DNA from: Massilibacteroides sp.
Lineage (GTDB): Bacteria; Bacteroidota; Bacteroidia; Bacteroidales; Tannerellaceae
Direction: 5' to 3'
Length of the DNA: 64,000 nt
Assembly: GCA_028708075.1 (NCBI GenBank)
Contig: JAQVZS010000001.1
Location: 205,319 to 269,318 of the forward strand
Made by a program: the position numbers and the translations under genes
Shown: positions 53,848 to 63,824 of the stretch, one piece after another
How positions within the stretch are numbered: position 1 is the stretch's first letter
How the letters are laid out: each line of letters opens with the position of its first letter
The notes under the pieces: model-generated
The model's input: the letters and a program-made list of their open reading frames with translations, nothing else
Database searches by the model: none
What the model was told of the DNA's origin: nothing

Positions 53848-55196
53848 TAGAGTACTTTTTTTGTATCCATGGTGTAAGTTCGGGTGCTGACTGTAAATTC
53901 CTCTCCGTTCGGATCCTGGTAAATCAAATCCACATAAAAAGCGTTGAATCCAGTTTTCGGATATTTCTGTTTGATGTCAATTTCGGATTTGTTTTTTGAA
54001 TTCAGTTTTAATTCGCTTTTTGTCCAGGTCGATTTCCGGAAGTCACGGCTATTCAATGAGGTTGTCCATAAAATTGCTCCTATTAATTTTTCCGGTTGCG
54101 CGTGTATTTTCAGACGAATTGTTTTTCCTTTTTCCGTCAACTCCCACGATGAAACAGGATATTGGGTGTTATTCAGCGTAATGGAAAAGAACGCGTTCAG
54201 TGCCCTGAAAACCTGTTTTTTGTCACCCATGCTGTGTCCAGCGTTCGGCACATAATGCAACATGTTTTTCCCGGGGATTTCGTACAGGTAGTTTTTTACG
54301 GCGTCCAATGTCCAGTATGGATCGTTTGTAGCCATAAAAATAAGTTTTGGCATGGTTAGTTTTTCCCGGTATGAATAAGGATCGATCATTTGGATGATGG
54401 CCTTTCCAAAATCGCTATGTACTGCTTGAGGAATATCCAGATTAACATAATCATTTATTTCCTTACTATATCCGCCGTATAACTGCTTCTGATAATCGAG
54501 ACTTACGGGCATATTCAACATATCAATTACCATGGGCGCTATGGCAATCACACGTGGGTCTTCGCTGGCTCCTGTCAACCAGGTTGTCCATCCGCGTTTG
54601 GATGCCCCAGATATTACAAACCGGCGAATGGATTGCTTTAACTGAGTGTTGGCAAAGTCCTGTACAACATTCATCGCGCTACGCGCGCTTTTAACCATCG
54701 GAAAAAGTAACGGCCAGGAATAATCTTTGCTTTTACGGAATTCATTAAGCGTATAAGAGATCAGGGCATCTTCTTTCAACCCGCCGTAAAGCGGTTGATT
54801 CGGAACTTGTTTCAACATGCAGACAAGCGCTTTGTTCTGTTTCGCTATATTCGAAAGAAAGCATGAAGTGGAGTCGTCTTTTGAGATCATTTTCGGCCAT
54901 TTTTCGTTGATTGCACCTCCGCTGATAAATAACAACGCGCCATCTTGCGTAACTTTCTGAGGAACGTAAACCAACAATTCGTGTTTCCAAAGAATGTCCT
55001 GCCACTTCTGAGAAACAAAAAGTAAGGAATAAACCGTTACCTGATCTATTTCATACGTGTCACAAACCTCCCACGCGTAGGTTTTGTCGTCATTGTGAAG
55101 ATAAGCAACCAAAGCCGTTGCGGGGGTGATGGTTTGCGCGTGGATAAAAATACCGCAACTCAAGAGCACAGATAGGATAATAAACAGTTTTTTCAT
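53847..55196 (-). CDS. PhoPQ-activated pathogenicity-related (PqaA) family protein
   Basis: Signal peptide; ISGASKRGWTTWLTGASEDPRVIAIAPMVIDMLN; ATNDPYWTLDAVKNYLYEIPG. Confidence 0.9.
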   Translation of the reverse strand: MKKLFIILSVLLSCGIFIHAQTITPATALVAYLHNDDKTYAWEVCDTYEIDQVTVYSLLFVSQKWQDILWKHELLVYVPQKVTQDGALLFISGGAINEKWPKMISKDDSTSCFLSNIAKQNKALVCMLKQVPNQPLYGGLKEDALISYTLNEFRKSKDYSWPLLFPMVKSARSAMNVVQDFANTQLKQSIRRFVISGASKRGWTTWLTGASEDPRVIAIAPMVIDMLNMPVSLDYQKQLYGGYSKEINDYVNLDIPQAVHSDFGKAIIQMIDPYSYREKLTMPKLIFMATNDPYWTLDAVKNYLYEIPGKNMLHYVPNAGHSMGDKKQVFRALNAFFSITLNNTQYPVSSWELTEKGKTIRLKIHAQPEKLIGAILWTTSLNSRDFRKSTWTKSELKLNSKNKSEIDIKQKYPKTGFNAFYVDLIYQDPNGEEFTVSTRTYTMDTKKVL

Positions 55197-55285
55197 CTTT
55201 CGTTTTTTTTGATAAAGTTAAAAAAAAGATTACGATCGTTTGATAATGATAGATAATTAATTGAACTGTTGACAAAGAATCTAAA

Positions 55286-55329
55286 AATAAAAAATGAGCA
55301 GTAATAATCATTCTTGCTCATTTTTTATT
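55286..55329. terminator. intrinsic terminator downstream of SusD remnant
   Basis: AATAAAAAATGAGCA / TGCTCATTTTTTATT, 14-nt loop. Confidence 0.8.
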
Positions 55330-55359
55330 TAAAAGATATTAGACTAAAAAATATATTTA

Positions 55360-55530
55360 TTAATAATATCCTTCATTTTGTTCTTCTTTGATATCTCCAG
55401 CCGGAATTAATCGGTCAATGTGCGATTGTGGAATAGGACGTAATTTATGATAAGTTTGAATAGACTTTGCTTCTTGATTATATTTTTTTACCCATTCGTA
55501 TAATTTCTCACATCGTACCAAATCTTCCTT
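55360..55530 (-). pseudogene. C-terminal fragment of a SusD/RagB-like protein
   Basis: Minus-strand KEDLVRCEKLYEWVKKYNQEAKSIQTYHKLRPIPQSHIDRLIPAGDIKEEQNEGYY*; LRPIPQSxID is a SusD C-terminal signature; no start codon. Confidence 0.85.
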
Positions 55531-58386
55531 TTATTGGCAGGAACAAATTGTCGGAATTAGATTTCGGTCACCATAGGCATTGTCAACACGAGCTACGTTC
55601 AGCCAGAATTTGTTTTCGTGTAGCCATTCCAGAGGGAACGCCGCTTTGCTTCTTGGATAAGCATGTTTCCATTCGTTGGCTGTTACTTCATATTCCGGGT
55701 GAGGCGAGTTTTTCAACACGTTGTCGGTTTTATCCGCTATTCCTTCTTCTACTTCCTTAATCTCTTTCCAGATACAGTCCAGAACCTCAATAAAGCGATC
55801 CAGTTCTGCCTTGCTTTCACTTTCGGTCGGTTCTATCATCAACGTTCCGTGGACAGGGAACGAGAGTGTAGGAGCATGGTATCCGAAATCCATCAAACGT
55901 TTTGCGATATCCCCTTCGTCTACTCCCGAAGCTTCTTTTATCTTGCGACATTCTAGAATGAGTTCGTGTCCCACACGTCCGGTTACGCCTGTATAGACAA
56001 TTCCGTATGTATCTTTCAACTTGCAAGCCAGGTAGTTAGCGTTCAGTATGGCAGCTTTAGTTGCCATCGTAAGACCTTCAGTTCCCAACAAACGGATATA
56101 GGCATACGTGATTGGTAATACTCCAGCGCTTCCGAATGGCGCAGCTGCTACCGTGTTGGTTTCACTTCCCCAAAGAACAGGGTGGGAGGGTAAGAATGGA
56201 ATTAAATGTTGCGCTACGCCTACCGGTCCTACACCAGGTCCGCCACCACCGTGAGGAATAGCGAAGGTTTTGTGCAAATTCAAATGACACACATCCGCAC
56301 CGATTGTTCCCGGATTAGTCAATCCAACTTGTGCATTCATATTTGCCCCATCCATATATACTTGTCCGCCGCAAGCGTGAACAATTTCGCACATTTCTTT
56401 GATATCTGCTTCAAAAATACCGTGTGTTGACGGATATGTGATCATCGTTGCAGCCAGACGATCCTTGTTCTCTTCTGCTTTGATACGAAAATCAGCCAGA
56501 TCGATATTGCCATTTTCGTCGCATTTCACCGTTACTGTCGAATACCCGCATTGAACGGCGCTGGCAGGGTTCGTCCCATGAGCCGAAGCTGGCAGCAAAA
56601 CAATATCTCGGTGTCCCTGTCCGGTACTTTCCAAATAAGAACGGATGATGCGTAGCCCAGTGTATTCTCCCGCTGCCCCTGAGTTCGGTTGCAACGTATA
56701 ACCTGCAAATCCCGTAATTTCTTTTAGGTAACTTGTTAGGTTTTCAATAAGCTCCTTATAACCTTCTACCTGCTCTTCCGGTGCATAAGGATGTATGTTC
56801 TGAAATTCCCCGCGACTTAATGCAAACATGGATGAAGCCGAATTCAGTTTCATTGTACATGAGCCTAACGAGATCATGGAATGTGCCAACGAAATATCAC
56901 GACGTCCCAGACGGGTAATATAACGCATCAATTCCGTTTCCGTATGGTATTTTTTAAATGCTTCGTCCTGCAAAAATTTCGAATGGCGCACGAATCGACA
57001 GTCAGAATAGGTTTTGATTTCAATTTCTTTGTCCAGCGTATAATCTTTGCCGGCTGCTCCGGAAAAAATATACAGCAAGACCCCCAAGTCAGTCGGCAAT
57101 GTTGTTTCATCCAGACTGATGCCGATTTGCCCACTTTCGAAATAACGTAAGTTTACTTTACATTCCAATGCGATCTCGCGTAGTGCACTAATCGATACGT
57201 TAACCGGTAATTCGATTTTGAGCGTATCGAAATAGTTTGTGTTTAGTTGTTTATATCCCAATTTTTGGAGTTCGGAAGTAAGGAATCCGGCGTATGCATG
57301 AATACGCTCAGCAATGATTTTCAATCCTTCTGCGCCGTGATAGACCGCATAAAAACCAGCCATTGTTGCCAATAACGCCTGCGCAGTACAAATATTGGAC
57401 GTTGCTTTCTCCCGTTTGATGTGTTGTTCACGCGTCTGAAGCGCTAAACGGAATGCTGGATGACCGTAAGCGTCTTTCGATACGCCGATGATTCGTCCTG
57501 GAATATTACGTTTATATTCGTCTTTTGTCGCAAAATAAGCCGCAGATGGGCCTCCGTAAAACATCGGAATACCGAATCGCTGTGTAGATCCGAATACGAC
57601 ATCCGCACCCCATTCTCCCGGAGGAGTTAATAAAACAAGGCTCAGCAGGTCGGCGGCAACCGCAACACGAATCCCTTTAGCTTGAACCTCTGCAATAAAT
57701 TCCGAATAATCTTCGATAGAGCCATTACTATTCGGAAATTGAACAATAGCCGCGAAAACTTTTTCTGTCGGTTCAAATGTCTTGTAATCTCCAGTAACTA
57801 CTTCTATACCTTGCGGTTTCATTCGCGTATGAATTACCGCTAGAGTAGAAGGAAACACGTGATCGTCCACAAATAAGATATTTGCGTCATTCTTAATTTG
57901 CTCGCGGTTACGGGTTGCATGCAGCATCGTCGCCGCTTCAGCTCCTGCAGTCGCCTCATCAAGTAAAGAACAATTCGATAGCGGAAGTCCGGTCAAATCA
58001 CAAACCATCGTTTGGAAGTTTATTAATGCTTCCAATCGTCCCTGAGAAATTTCCGCCTGATAGGGCGTATAAGAGGTATACCACACTGGATTTTCGAAAA
58101 CATTTCGTTGAACCGGCGCAGGGCAAACGGTGTCATACCACCCCATTCCGATGTATGAGGTAAATACTTCATTTTTTGAAGCCAGCTCAGACAAATGTTC
58201 GGACAATTCTCTTTCTGTCATGGCTTCTGGTAAATTTAGCGGATGTTTTAAACGGATATTTGCGGGAATGGTCTGATCGATTAATTCATCAAGAGACGAT
58301 ACTCCGACAGTTTTCAACATCTCAGGGATGTCTTCGGATGAAATACCGACATGGCGATTAACAAATTTATTTGTGTCCATATACAA
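55531..58386 (-). CDS. gcvP: glycine dehydrogenase (decarboxylating), single-chain
   Basis: RHVGISSEDIPEMLKTVG, GSCTMKLN, GAAGEYTGLRII, LNLHKTFAIPHGGGGPGVGP. Confidence 0.97.
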   Translation of the reverse strand: MYMDTNKFVNRHVGISSEDIPEMLKTVGVSSLDELIDQTIPANIRLKHPLNLPEAMTERELSEHLSELASKNEVFTSYIGMGWYDTVCPAPVQRNVFENPVWYTSYTPYQAEISQGRLEALINFQTMVCDLTGLPLSNCSLLDEATAGAEAATMLHATRNREQIKNDANILFVDDHVFPSTLAVIHTRMKPQGIEVVTGDYKTFEPTEKVFAAIVQFPNSNGSIEDYSEFIAEVQAKGIRVAVAADLLSLVLLTPPGEWGADVVFGSTQRFGIPMFYGGPSAAYFATKDEYKRNIPGRIIGVSKDAYGHPAFRLALQTREQHIKREKATSNICTAQALLATMAGFYAVYHGAEGLKIIAERIHAYAGFLTSELQKLGYKQLNTNYFDTLKIELPVNVSISALREIALECKVNLRYFESGQIGISLDETTLPTDLGVLLYIFSGAAGKDYTLDKEIEIKTYSDCRFVRHSKFLQDEAFKKYHTETELMRYITRLGRRDISLAHSMISLGSCTMKLNSASSMFALSRGEFQNIHPYAPEEQVEGYKELIENLTSYLKEITGFAGYTLQPNSGAAGEYTGLRIIRSYLESTGQGHRDIVLLPASAHGTNPASAVQCGYSTVTVKCDENGNIDLADFRIKAEENKDRLAATMITYPSTHGIFEADIKEMCEIVHACGGQVYMDGANMNAQVGLTNPGTIGADVCHLNLHKTFAIPHGGGGPGVGPVGVAQHLIPFLPSHPVLWGSETNTVAAAPFGSAGVLPITYAYIRLLGTEGLTMATKAAILNANYLACKLKDTYGIVYTGVTGRVGHELILECRKIKEASGVDEGDIAKRLMDFGYHAPTLSFPVHGTLMIEPTESESKAELDRFIEVLDCIWKEIKEVEEGIADKTDNVLKNSPHPEYEVTANEWKHAYPRSKAAFPLEWLHENKFWLNVARVDNAYGDRNLIPTICSCQ

Positions 58387-58391
58387 TTTAG

Positions 58392-59030
58392 TTATAAATA
58401 GGGATTATTAAATTTTTCCTCAATGATACTGGTCGTAGGTCCATGCCCCGGATAAACAACCGTCTCGTCTGGCAAACTAAAAAGCTTATCGTTGATGGCA
58501 GCGATCAATACGTCCTGATCTCCCCCCCACAAGTCTGTACGCCCGATACTTCCGCAAAATAAAGCATCGCCCGAAATAACAAAACGTTCTTTTTTGTTAT
58601 AAAACGCAAGACTACCCGGTGAATGTCCCGGAACAAGCAGTGCGATCAGTTCCGAATCGCCAAATGTTATGATTTCATTTCCTACGATATAATGTGCCAC
58701 TTTAATCGGTTGCATTGCTGTTTTTAATCCGAACAACCGTGCTTGTTCAGCGGGAGAAGGGAGTTTTTCTACATCGGTTCGATGTGCTTCCGGCTTCAAT
58801 CCGTATTTTTTGTAGATAAAATCATTTCCAAAGATATGGTCCAGATGCAAATGCGTACATAAAAGCCGTTTGAGTGTCAAGTCATTCTCTTCTATATATC
58901 GGATCAACTCGTCCTCTTCTTCTTTCCGGCAAGCGCCACAATCGATCAATACGGCTTCTTTTGTTTCGTCATGAAGCAAATAGCAATTCTCCGAAAAATA
59001 ATTAAATTCAAAAGGTTTAATCGTAATCAT
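58392..59030 (-). CDS. MBL-fold metallo-hydrolase (glyoxalase II-like)
   Basis: THLHLDHIFG, VPGHSPGSLAFY, GDALFCGSIGRTDL, VYPGHGPTT. Confidence 0.93.
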   Translation of the reverse strand: MITIKPFEFNYFSENCYLLHDETKEAVLIDCGACRKEEEDELIRYIEENDLTLKRLLCTHLHLDHIFGNDFIYKKYGLKPEAHRTDVEKLPSPAEQARLFGLKTAMQPIKVAHYIVGNEIITFGDSELIALLVPGHSPGSLAFYNKKERFVISGDALFCGSIGRTDLWGGDQDVLIAAINDKLFSLPDETVVYPGHGPTTSIIEEKFNNPYL

Positions 59031-59647
59031 AATGGCACGTACACTATTTTTTTTGTTATAAAATACTCTTCTTTGAAATACGATTTCAGGTCGACTACCA
59101 TCGCTTTGTTTTTAAAGGGAAGGACTTCATGCTGTAATTCACCGCCTTTCAAACAAATCAAGCCATTAGGCAATGCGTTTATCTGTTTTTCCGATATATT
59201 TTTTCGGACAATCTTAGCTAAATCGGTCAAAGGCATGACTGCTCGGCTGACGACAAAATCAAATTTTCCTTTTTCTTCTTCACCGCGACAATGCCTGAAA
59301 CGTACATTTACTAGTCCGATACTTTCGGCTATGGCTTGTGCAACTTTTATTTTTTTACCGATACTGTCAATCATAAGAAACTCCGTTTCCGGAAAAAGTA
59401 TGGCAAGCGGGATACCTGGAAAACCACCTCCCGTACCAATATCCATAATTGTCGTTCCCGTTTTAAAACGAAGCAGTTTGGCAATACCCAACGAATGGAG
59501 CACATGATGTAGATATAGATTCTCAATATCTTTACGTGAAATCACATTTATTTTTGTATTCCATTCCTTGTAAAGAACATCGATAGCTGTAAATTGCGTG
59601 ATTTGTTTTTCGGTTAAATCCGGAAAATATTTTTGAATAATTTGCAT
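59027..59647 (-). CDS. rsmG: 16S rRNA (guanine(527)-N(7))-methyltransferase RsmG
   Basis: YKEWNTKINVISRKD, IMDIGTGGGFPGIPLAI, FDFVVSRAV. Confidence 0.95.
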   Translation of the reverse strand: MQIIQKYFPDLTEKQITQFTAIDVLYKEWNTKINVISRKDIENLYLHHVLHSLGIAKLLRFKTGTTIMDIGTGGGFPGIPLAILFPETEFLMIDSIGKKIKVAQAIAESIGLVNVRFRHCRGEEEKGKFDFVVSRAVMPLTDLAKIVRKNISEKQINALPNGLICLKGGELQHEVLPFKNKAMVVDLKSYFKEEYFITKKIVYVPL

Positions 59648-59653
59648 AGATGA

Positions 59654-60493
59654 TTAAAAAATAAGATGTGAGATCGGGCTGTCTTTTCGAAGTAGATATT
59701 CAATTTCTTTAAATGGAATACGTACTTCGATCAATCCGAGGACATAAGCCGCTATCTCGTATTCATTAAAAGCATAGGTTATTCCCGTGTCGTCAATTAA
59801 AAAATTACCATTCGGATAAATTTCGTCCACGCTGAAAAAACCAATGTTTTCCAATTCCTTGGCATCTTGAACGTTGTTTAATTCCGCAATCTTGTCGACT
59901 AAAATTGGGGCAAGCTGGTCCTGATAATCTTCTACAAAAATAGCGTCTTCTGTTATTTTATTACCGGTTCTCAAGTCGATCACATGATAACGAGTCGAAT
60001 GAGCGCCATGAGCTCCGCCGGTATAATTGTTAAAATTAACCGAATAGGAAAGAATCTGGTTACTATTATAACAGATTTCATTTTCAGACATTTCATAGTA
60101 AGAGAACCAGGAGGGGATTTGTTTTCCTTCACTTCGTTGGGTTTCCAGATTGAAATCGTCTTCCAGTTCTTTATAGCTATTTAAATATTCTTCTGTGTAT
60201 TTCGCCGTGGCTTCTTCGGGTGATAATTCACCATATTCGTCGCCGAAATAATCCGAAACAAATTGTTTTTGTATTTTTGTTAACAGATTCTTATCACCCA
60301 TTTTCACGGGAAAAATAAACTTTAATTGGAAATTACAATTGGGATTTTCGGGATTGTCTAATAAATGATAAACTTTTTCTACCTGGATGGAATCAAACGA
60401 AATATCGTTTTTCCCTGCATTTTTTACTCCCGTTTTACAGCCGTAAAAAAGCAGACTTGCTACAGCAAAGAAAATAATTGTTTGTGTTTTCAT
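59654..60493 (-). CDS. DUF3298/RsiV-type lipoprotein
   Basis: MKTQTIIFFAVASLLFYGC lipobox; NFNNYTGGAHGAHSTRYHVIDLRTG; start moved to 60493, TACATTTG on minus strand upstream at 60537-60544. Confidence 0.8.
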   Translation of the reverse strand: MKTQTIIFFAVASLLFYGCKTGVKNAGKNDISFDSIQVEKVYHLLDNPENPNCNFQLKFIFPVKMGDKNLLTKIQKQFVSDYFGDEYGELSPEEATAKYTEEYLNSYKELEDDFNLETQRSEGKQIPSWFSYYEMSENEICYNSNQILSYSVNFNNYTGGAHGAHSTRYHVIDLRTGNKITEDAIFVEDYQDQLAPILVDKIAELNNVQDAKELENIGFFSVDEIYPNGNFLIDDTGITYAFNEYEIAAYVLGLIEVRIPFKEIEYLLRKDSPISHLIF

Positions 60494-60633
60494 ACACTCT
60501 GTTTTTAAGAACATGGTTCTTTTATTATGAATAGTGCAAATGTACGTGATTATTCCTAATTTCTTTATGAGGAAAAGGAAAACTCTTTTCGATCTGCTTA
60601 AAAGGGACATACCCGAGAAATGAAAATATTTTG

Positions 60634-60641
60634 TACCTTTG
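60634..60641 (+). promoter_or_regulatory. -7 box TACCTTTG of dpm1-like gene
   Basis: TAnnTTTG 32 nt before ATG 60673; no clear -33. Confidence 0.45.
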
Positions 60642-60672
60642 ATAAAGGTTTCATTTTTTATTCTGGAAAAGT

Positions 60673-61410
60673 ATGTCAGACAGTATTGTAATCATTCCCA
60701 CATATAATGAAAAAGAAAATGTGGAAAGTATTATCCGAACCGTATTCGGTCTTGAAAAGTTTTTTCATGTCTTGATTATTGACGACGGTTCGCCGGATGG
60801 AACTGCTGCCATTGTGGAAAATCTGCAAAAAGAATTTCCAGGACGTTTATTTCTCATTGAAAGAGAAGGGAAGTTAGGATTGGGGACGGCCTATATCCGG
60901 GGATTTAAATGGTCGTTGGAGCAGGGTTACGAATTTATTTTTGAAATGGATGCCGATTTTAGCCATAATCCGGCTGATTTGCCCCGGTTATATGCCGCAT
61001 GTATTGAAGGAGGTGCCGATGTCGCTGTTGGCTCGCGTTATTGCAATGGGGTCAATGTTGTCAACTGGCCGTTGGGACGTGTACTTATGTCTTATTTTGC
61101 TTCTACTTATGTCCGTTTTGTTACGGGTATGGATGTGCAGGATACGACTGCCGGCTTTAAGTGTTATCGCCGGCAAGTATTGGAAACGATCGACCTGGAT
61201 CGTATTCACTTCAAAGGATATGCTTTTCAGATAGAAATGAAATTTACGGCTTATAAATGCGGTTTCAAGATTGTTGAGGTACCCATTATTTTTATCAACA
61301 GAGTTTTGGGGACTTCCAAAATGAATTCTTCTATCTTTGGCGAAGCACTGTTTGGCGTATTGCAATTGAAATGGTGGAGTTTTTTTCGTAAATATCCACA
61401 GAAAAAATAA
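60673..61410 (+). CDS. polyprenol monophosphomannose synthase (family 2 glycosyltransferase)
   Basis: [45 protein letters not shown]. Confidence 0.92.
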   Translation: MSDSIVIIPTYNEKENVESIIRTVFGLEKFFHVLIIDDGSPDGTAAIVENLQKEFPGRLFLIEREGKLGLGTAYIRGFKWSLEQGYEFIFEMDADFSHNPADLPRLYAACIEGGADVAVGSRYCNGVNVVNWPLGRVLMSYFASTYVRFVTGMDVQDTTAGFKCYRRQVLETIDLDRIHFKGYAFQIEMKFTAYKCGFKIVEVPIIFINRVLGTSKMNSSIFGEALFGVLQLKWWSFFRKYPQKK

Positions 61411-61426
61411 GAACATATATATATAT

Positions 61427-62785
61427 ATGAGTAAGTTACTTATTCAGAATGCGCGTATTACTAACGAAGGGCGTTCTTTTGAAGGTTACGTTTTCACTGA
61501 CGGAGCGTTTATTTTGTCGGTGGGAGAGATGTGTGACGGTCAGTTGGCCGTTTTGCAACAAGAGGCTGATCGCATTGTCAACGCCAAAGGGAAATGGTTA
61601 TTGCCCGGAGTGATCGACGACCAGGTTCATTTCCGTGAACCCGGCTTAACGCATAAAGGCGATATTGCCAGCGAGAGCCGGGCTGCAGTAGCTGGAGGAG
61701 TCACAACGTTTATGGATATGCCTAATACGAAACCTCAAACGACGACTTTACCCGAATTGGAATGGAAGTTTCGTCGCGCATCGGAAACTTCCGTCGCTAA
61801 TTATTCTTTTTTCTTTGGCGGAACGAACGATAATTTGGATGAGATATGCAAGTTGGATCGCAGCCGTATTCCGGGATTGAAGCTTTTTCTTGGATCGTCT
61901 ACGGGAAATATGCTGGTAGATAATAAGGATACGCTCGAACGTGTTTTTTCCGAAGCCGGCATGCTGATTGCTGTTCATGCGGAAAAAGAAGAAATTATCC
62001 GGAAAAACATAGCCTATTATACTTCGCAGTTCGGTGAAGACTTGGATATCCATTTTCATAGCAAGATCCGGAGTGAAGAAGCGTGTTATGCTTCCTCTTC
62101 CGAAGCTGTCGAACTAGCGACCCGCCTTGGTTCGCGCTTGCATATTTTGCATCTTTCTACCGCAAAAGAATTGAGCTTACTGACGAATGCCATTCCTTTG
62201 CATGAAAAAAAGATTACGGGCGAAGTTTGTGTGCATCATCTCTGGTTTCATGATGGAGATTATGCGAAGTACGGCAACCGTATCAAATGGAACCCATCTA
62301 TTAAAACCGAAAAAGACCGTGACGCTTTGCGCGCCGCGGTGAACGACGATATTATCGACATTGTTGCGACCGACCATGCTCCACATTTGTTGGCCGAAAA
62401 AGAAGGTAATTGCCTTAAGGCTTCTTCTGGGGGGCCTTTGGTCCAACATTCGCTGCTGGCTATGCTCGATTTGGTGTCTGCAGGATGTTTTACGCTCGAA
62501 AAAGTCGTGGATAAAATGGCACATATGCCTGCTGATTTATTTCATATCGATCGTCGTGGCTATATTCGTCCGGGTTATTATGCCGACCTGGTGTTGATCG
62601 ATGCAGAAAAGGATACGCCTGTCACAAAAGATTCGTTGTTATATAAATGCGGCTGGTCGCCTTTCGAAGGACATACGTTTAAACATGCTATTGCGCAGAC
62701 TTATGTGAACGGAACACTCGTTTACGATGGACAAAAAGTAGACGATGTGGTTCATGGAATGGAGGTACATTACCTTTACCACTAA
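61427..62785 (+). CDS. pyrC: dihydroorotase
   Basis: [40 protein letters not shown]. Confidence 0.93.
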   Translation: MSKLLIQNARITNEGRSFEGYVFTDGAFILSVGEMCDGQLAVLQQEADRIVNAKGKWLLPGVIDDQVHFREPGLTHKGDIASESRAAVAGGVTTFMDMPNTKPQTTTLPELEWKFRRASETSVANYSFFFGGTNDNLDEICKLDRSRIPGLKLFLGSSTGNMLVDNKDTLERVFSEAGMLIAVHAEKEEIIRKNIAYYTSQFGEDLDIHFHSKIRSEEACYASSSEAVELATRLGSRLHILHLSTAKELSLLTNAIPLHEKKITGEVCVHHLWFHDGDYAKYGNRIKWNPSIKTEKDRDALRAAVNDDIIDIVATDHAPHLLAEKEGNCLKASSGGPLVQHSLLAMLDLVSAGCFTLEKVVDKMAHMPADLFHIDRRGYIRPGYYADLVLIDAEKDTPVTKDSLLYKCGWSPFEGHTFKHAIAQTYVNGTLVYDGQKVDDVVHGMEVHYLYH

Positions 62786-62896
62786 GCGAAAAGTGTTAAA
62801 AAAAAGAAGAAGCTGCTAATAAATGCCGATAATTATAAAAATGTGTTGTAAAATATCTTTTTTTATTTGTATGGTTTAATTTATTCAAGCATCTTT

Positions 62897-62987
62897 GTCA
62901 CAGATAACCTAAACAATCTTTTTGCCTTAAAGACTAATACCTATTAAGAACCTATAAAGAGGGCCTTTGCGAAAAGGCCCTCTTTAT
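62897..62987 (+). ncRNA. candidate small RNA locus 3 (promoter to hairpin)
   Basis: TTTG - ~20 nt - CATCTTTG; AATCTTTTTGCCTTAAAGACTAATACC; 15-bp hairpin ATAAAGAGGGCCTTT-GCGA-AAAGGCCCTCTTTAT at 62954-62987. Confidence 0.4.
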
Positions 62988-63345
62988 GATTAAAATACGT
63001 TTTTGTTGTTTTATCGCAAAAATTAATTTTCTTAAAGTTATCAGTCTTTTACCATAATTTCTCTTGGGTTTCCCGGTTTTCCTTTGCGCTAGCAAAAGGG
63101 AAAAATACTCCGGTTATAAAAAGTAGGAAATACATGAATACAAAATTAAGTGTTCTCATCGGAGGAATTAATAGGTGAATAATACGCGTAAAAATATATG
63201 AACACCTTTATATATAACAAACGAGCCATTGGAATTTCTGCTTATTATATTATGTTATAAAACTGGTTTAAACATAGTCATAATGCGGAATTAAGTTTGG
63301 TAGTCTCCTTTTTTTTTTTTTACTTTGCAGTAAACAAATAAGTTT

Positions 63346-63514
63346 AGCCGCACTGGTCGATTGGGAAACTCATCAGTTAATTTAATTCCGAGACATAGCT
63401 CTTGTTACCAATGGCGGGCCGCACCTTTCGGGGATGCTTCGCACAGCGGATTACAAAGGTAGCAAAGCACTCAAATCCTGTCATACGGAGTTTGTTCATA
63501 TCCACAGTGCGGCT
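63346..63514. mobile_element. MITE-like segment bounded by 10-bp inverted repeats
   Basis: AGCCGCACTG (63346-63355) and CAGTGCGGCT (63505-63514); no coding gene inside. Confidence 0.3.
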
Positions 63515-63585
63515 TTCTTTTTTTCTTCTCCCCTTGATTTTCGAAGAAGCTTTCGTTCCCTATCTGCTTGGAACAGACGAGAAAA

Positions 63586-63774
63586 TCATCCCGATGTCAA
63601 AAAGTATTTTTAGATTGTTGATTTTCAACCTTACTTAAGGTTTAAAAAAATCATCCCGAACGTTTTCAAAAATCGTCCCGAAGAATTTTCAAAAAGATCC
63701 CGAAGAATTTTTAAAATCATAGGTATGAATTTTTTATATGAAAATCAATAAAAAACAGTTCACTATGGAGGGCT
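63586..63774 (+). repeat. dispersed repeat copy B (approximate bounds)
   Basis: Aligns with the reverse complement of 34330-34523. Confidence 0.7.
63655..63704 (+). repeat. three CCCGAA-containing units at 22-nt spacing
   Basis: CCCGAA at 63655, 63677 and 63699, each followed by an A/T-rich spacer. Confidence 0.6.
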
Positions 63775-63824
63775 TTTCGAATAGAAATTCGTCCCGATGA
63801 AAGAATATAAGAATTTTGTATTAT

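Noticed and set aside
58971-59507. 178-aa plus-strand ORF antisense to rsmG/MBL genes
   Set aside because: Overlaps two well-supported genes; composition typical of an antisense frame
63402-63638. 78-aa ORF near right edge
   Set aside because: Spans MITE-like and dispersed repeats; low-complexity translation, likely non-coding
63655-63740. Short repeat array considered as CRISPR
   Set aside because: 22-nt period without distinct spacers, units decay, no cas genes
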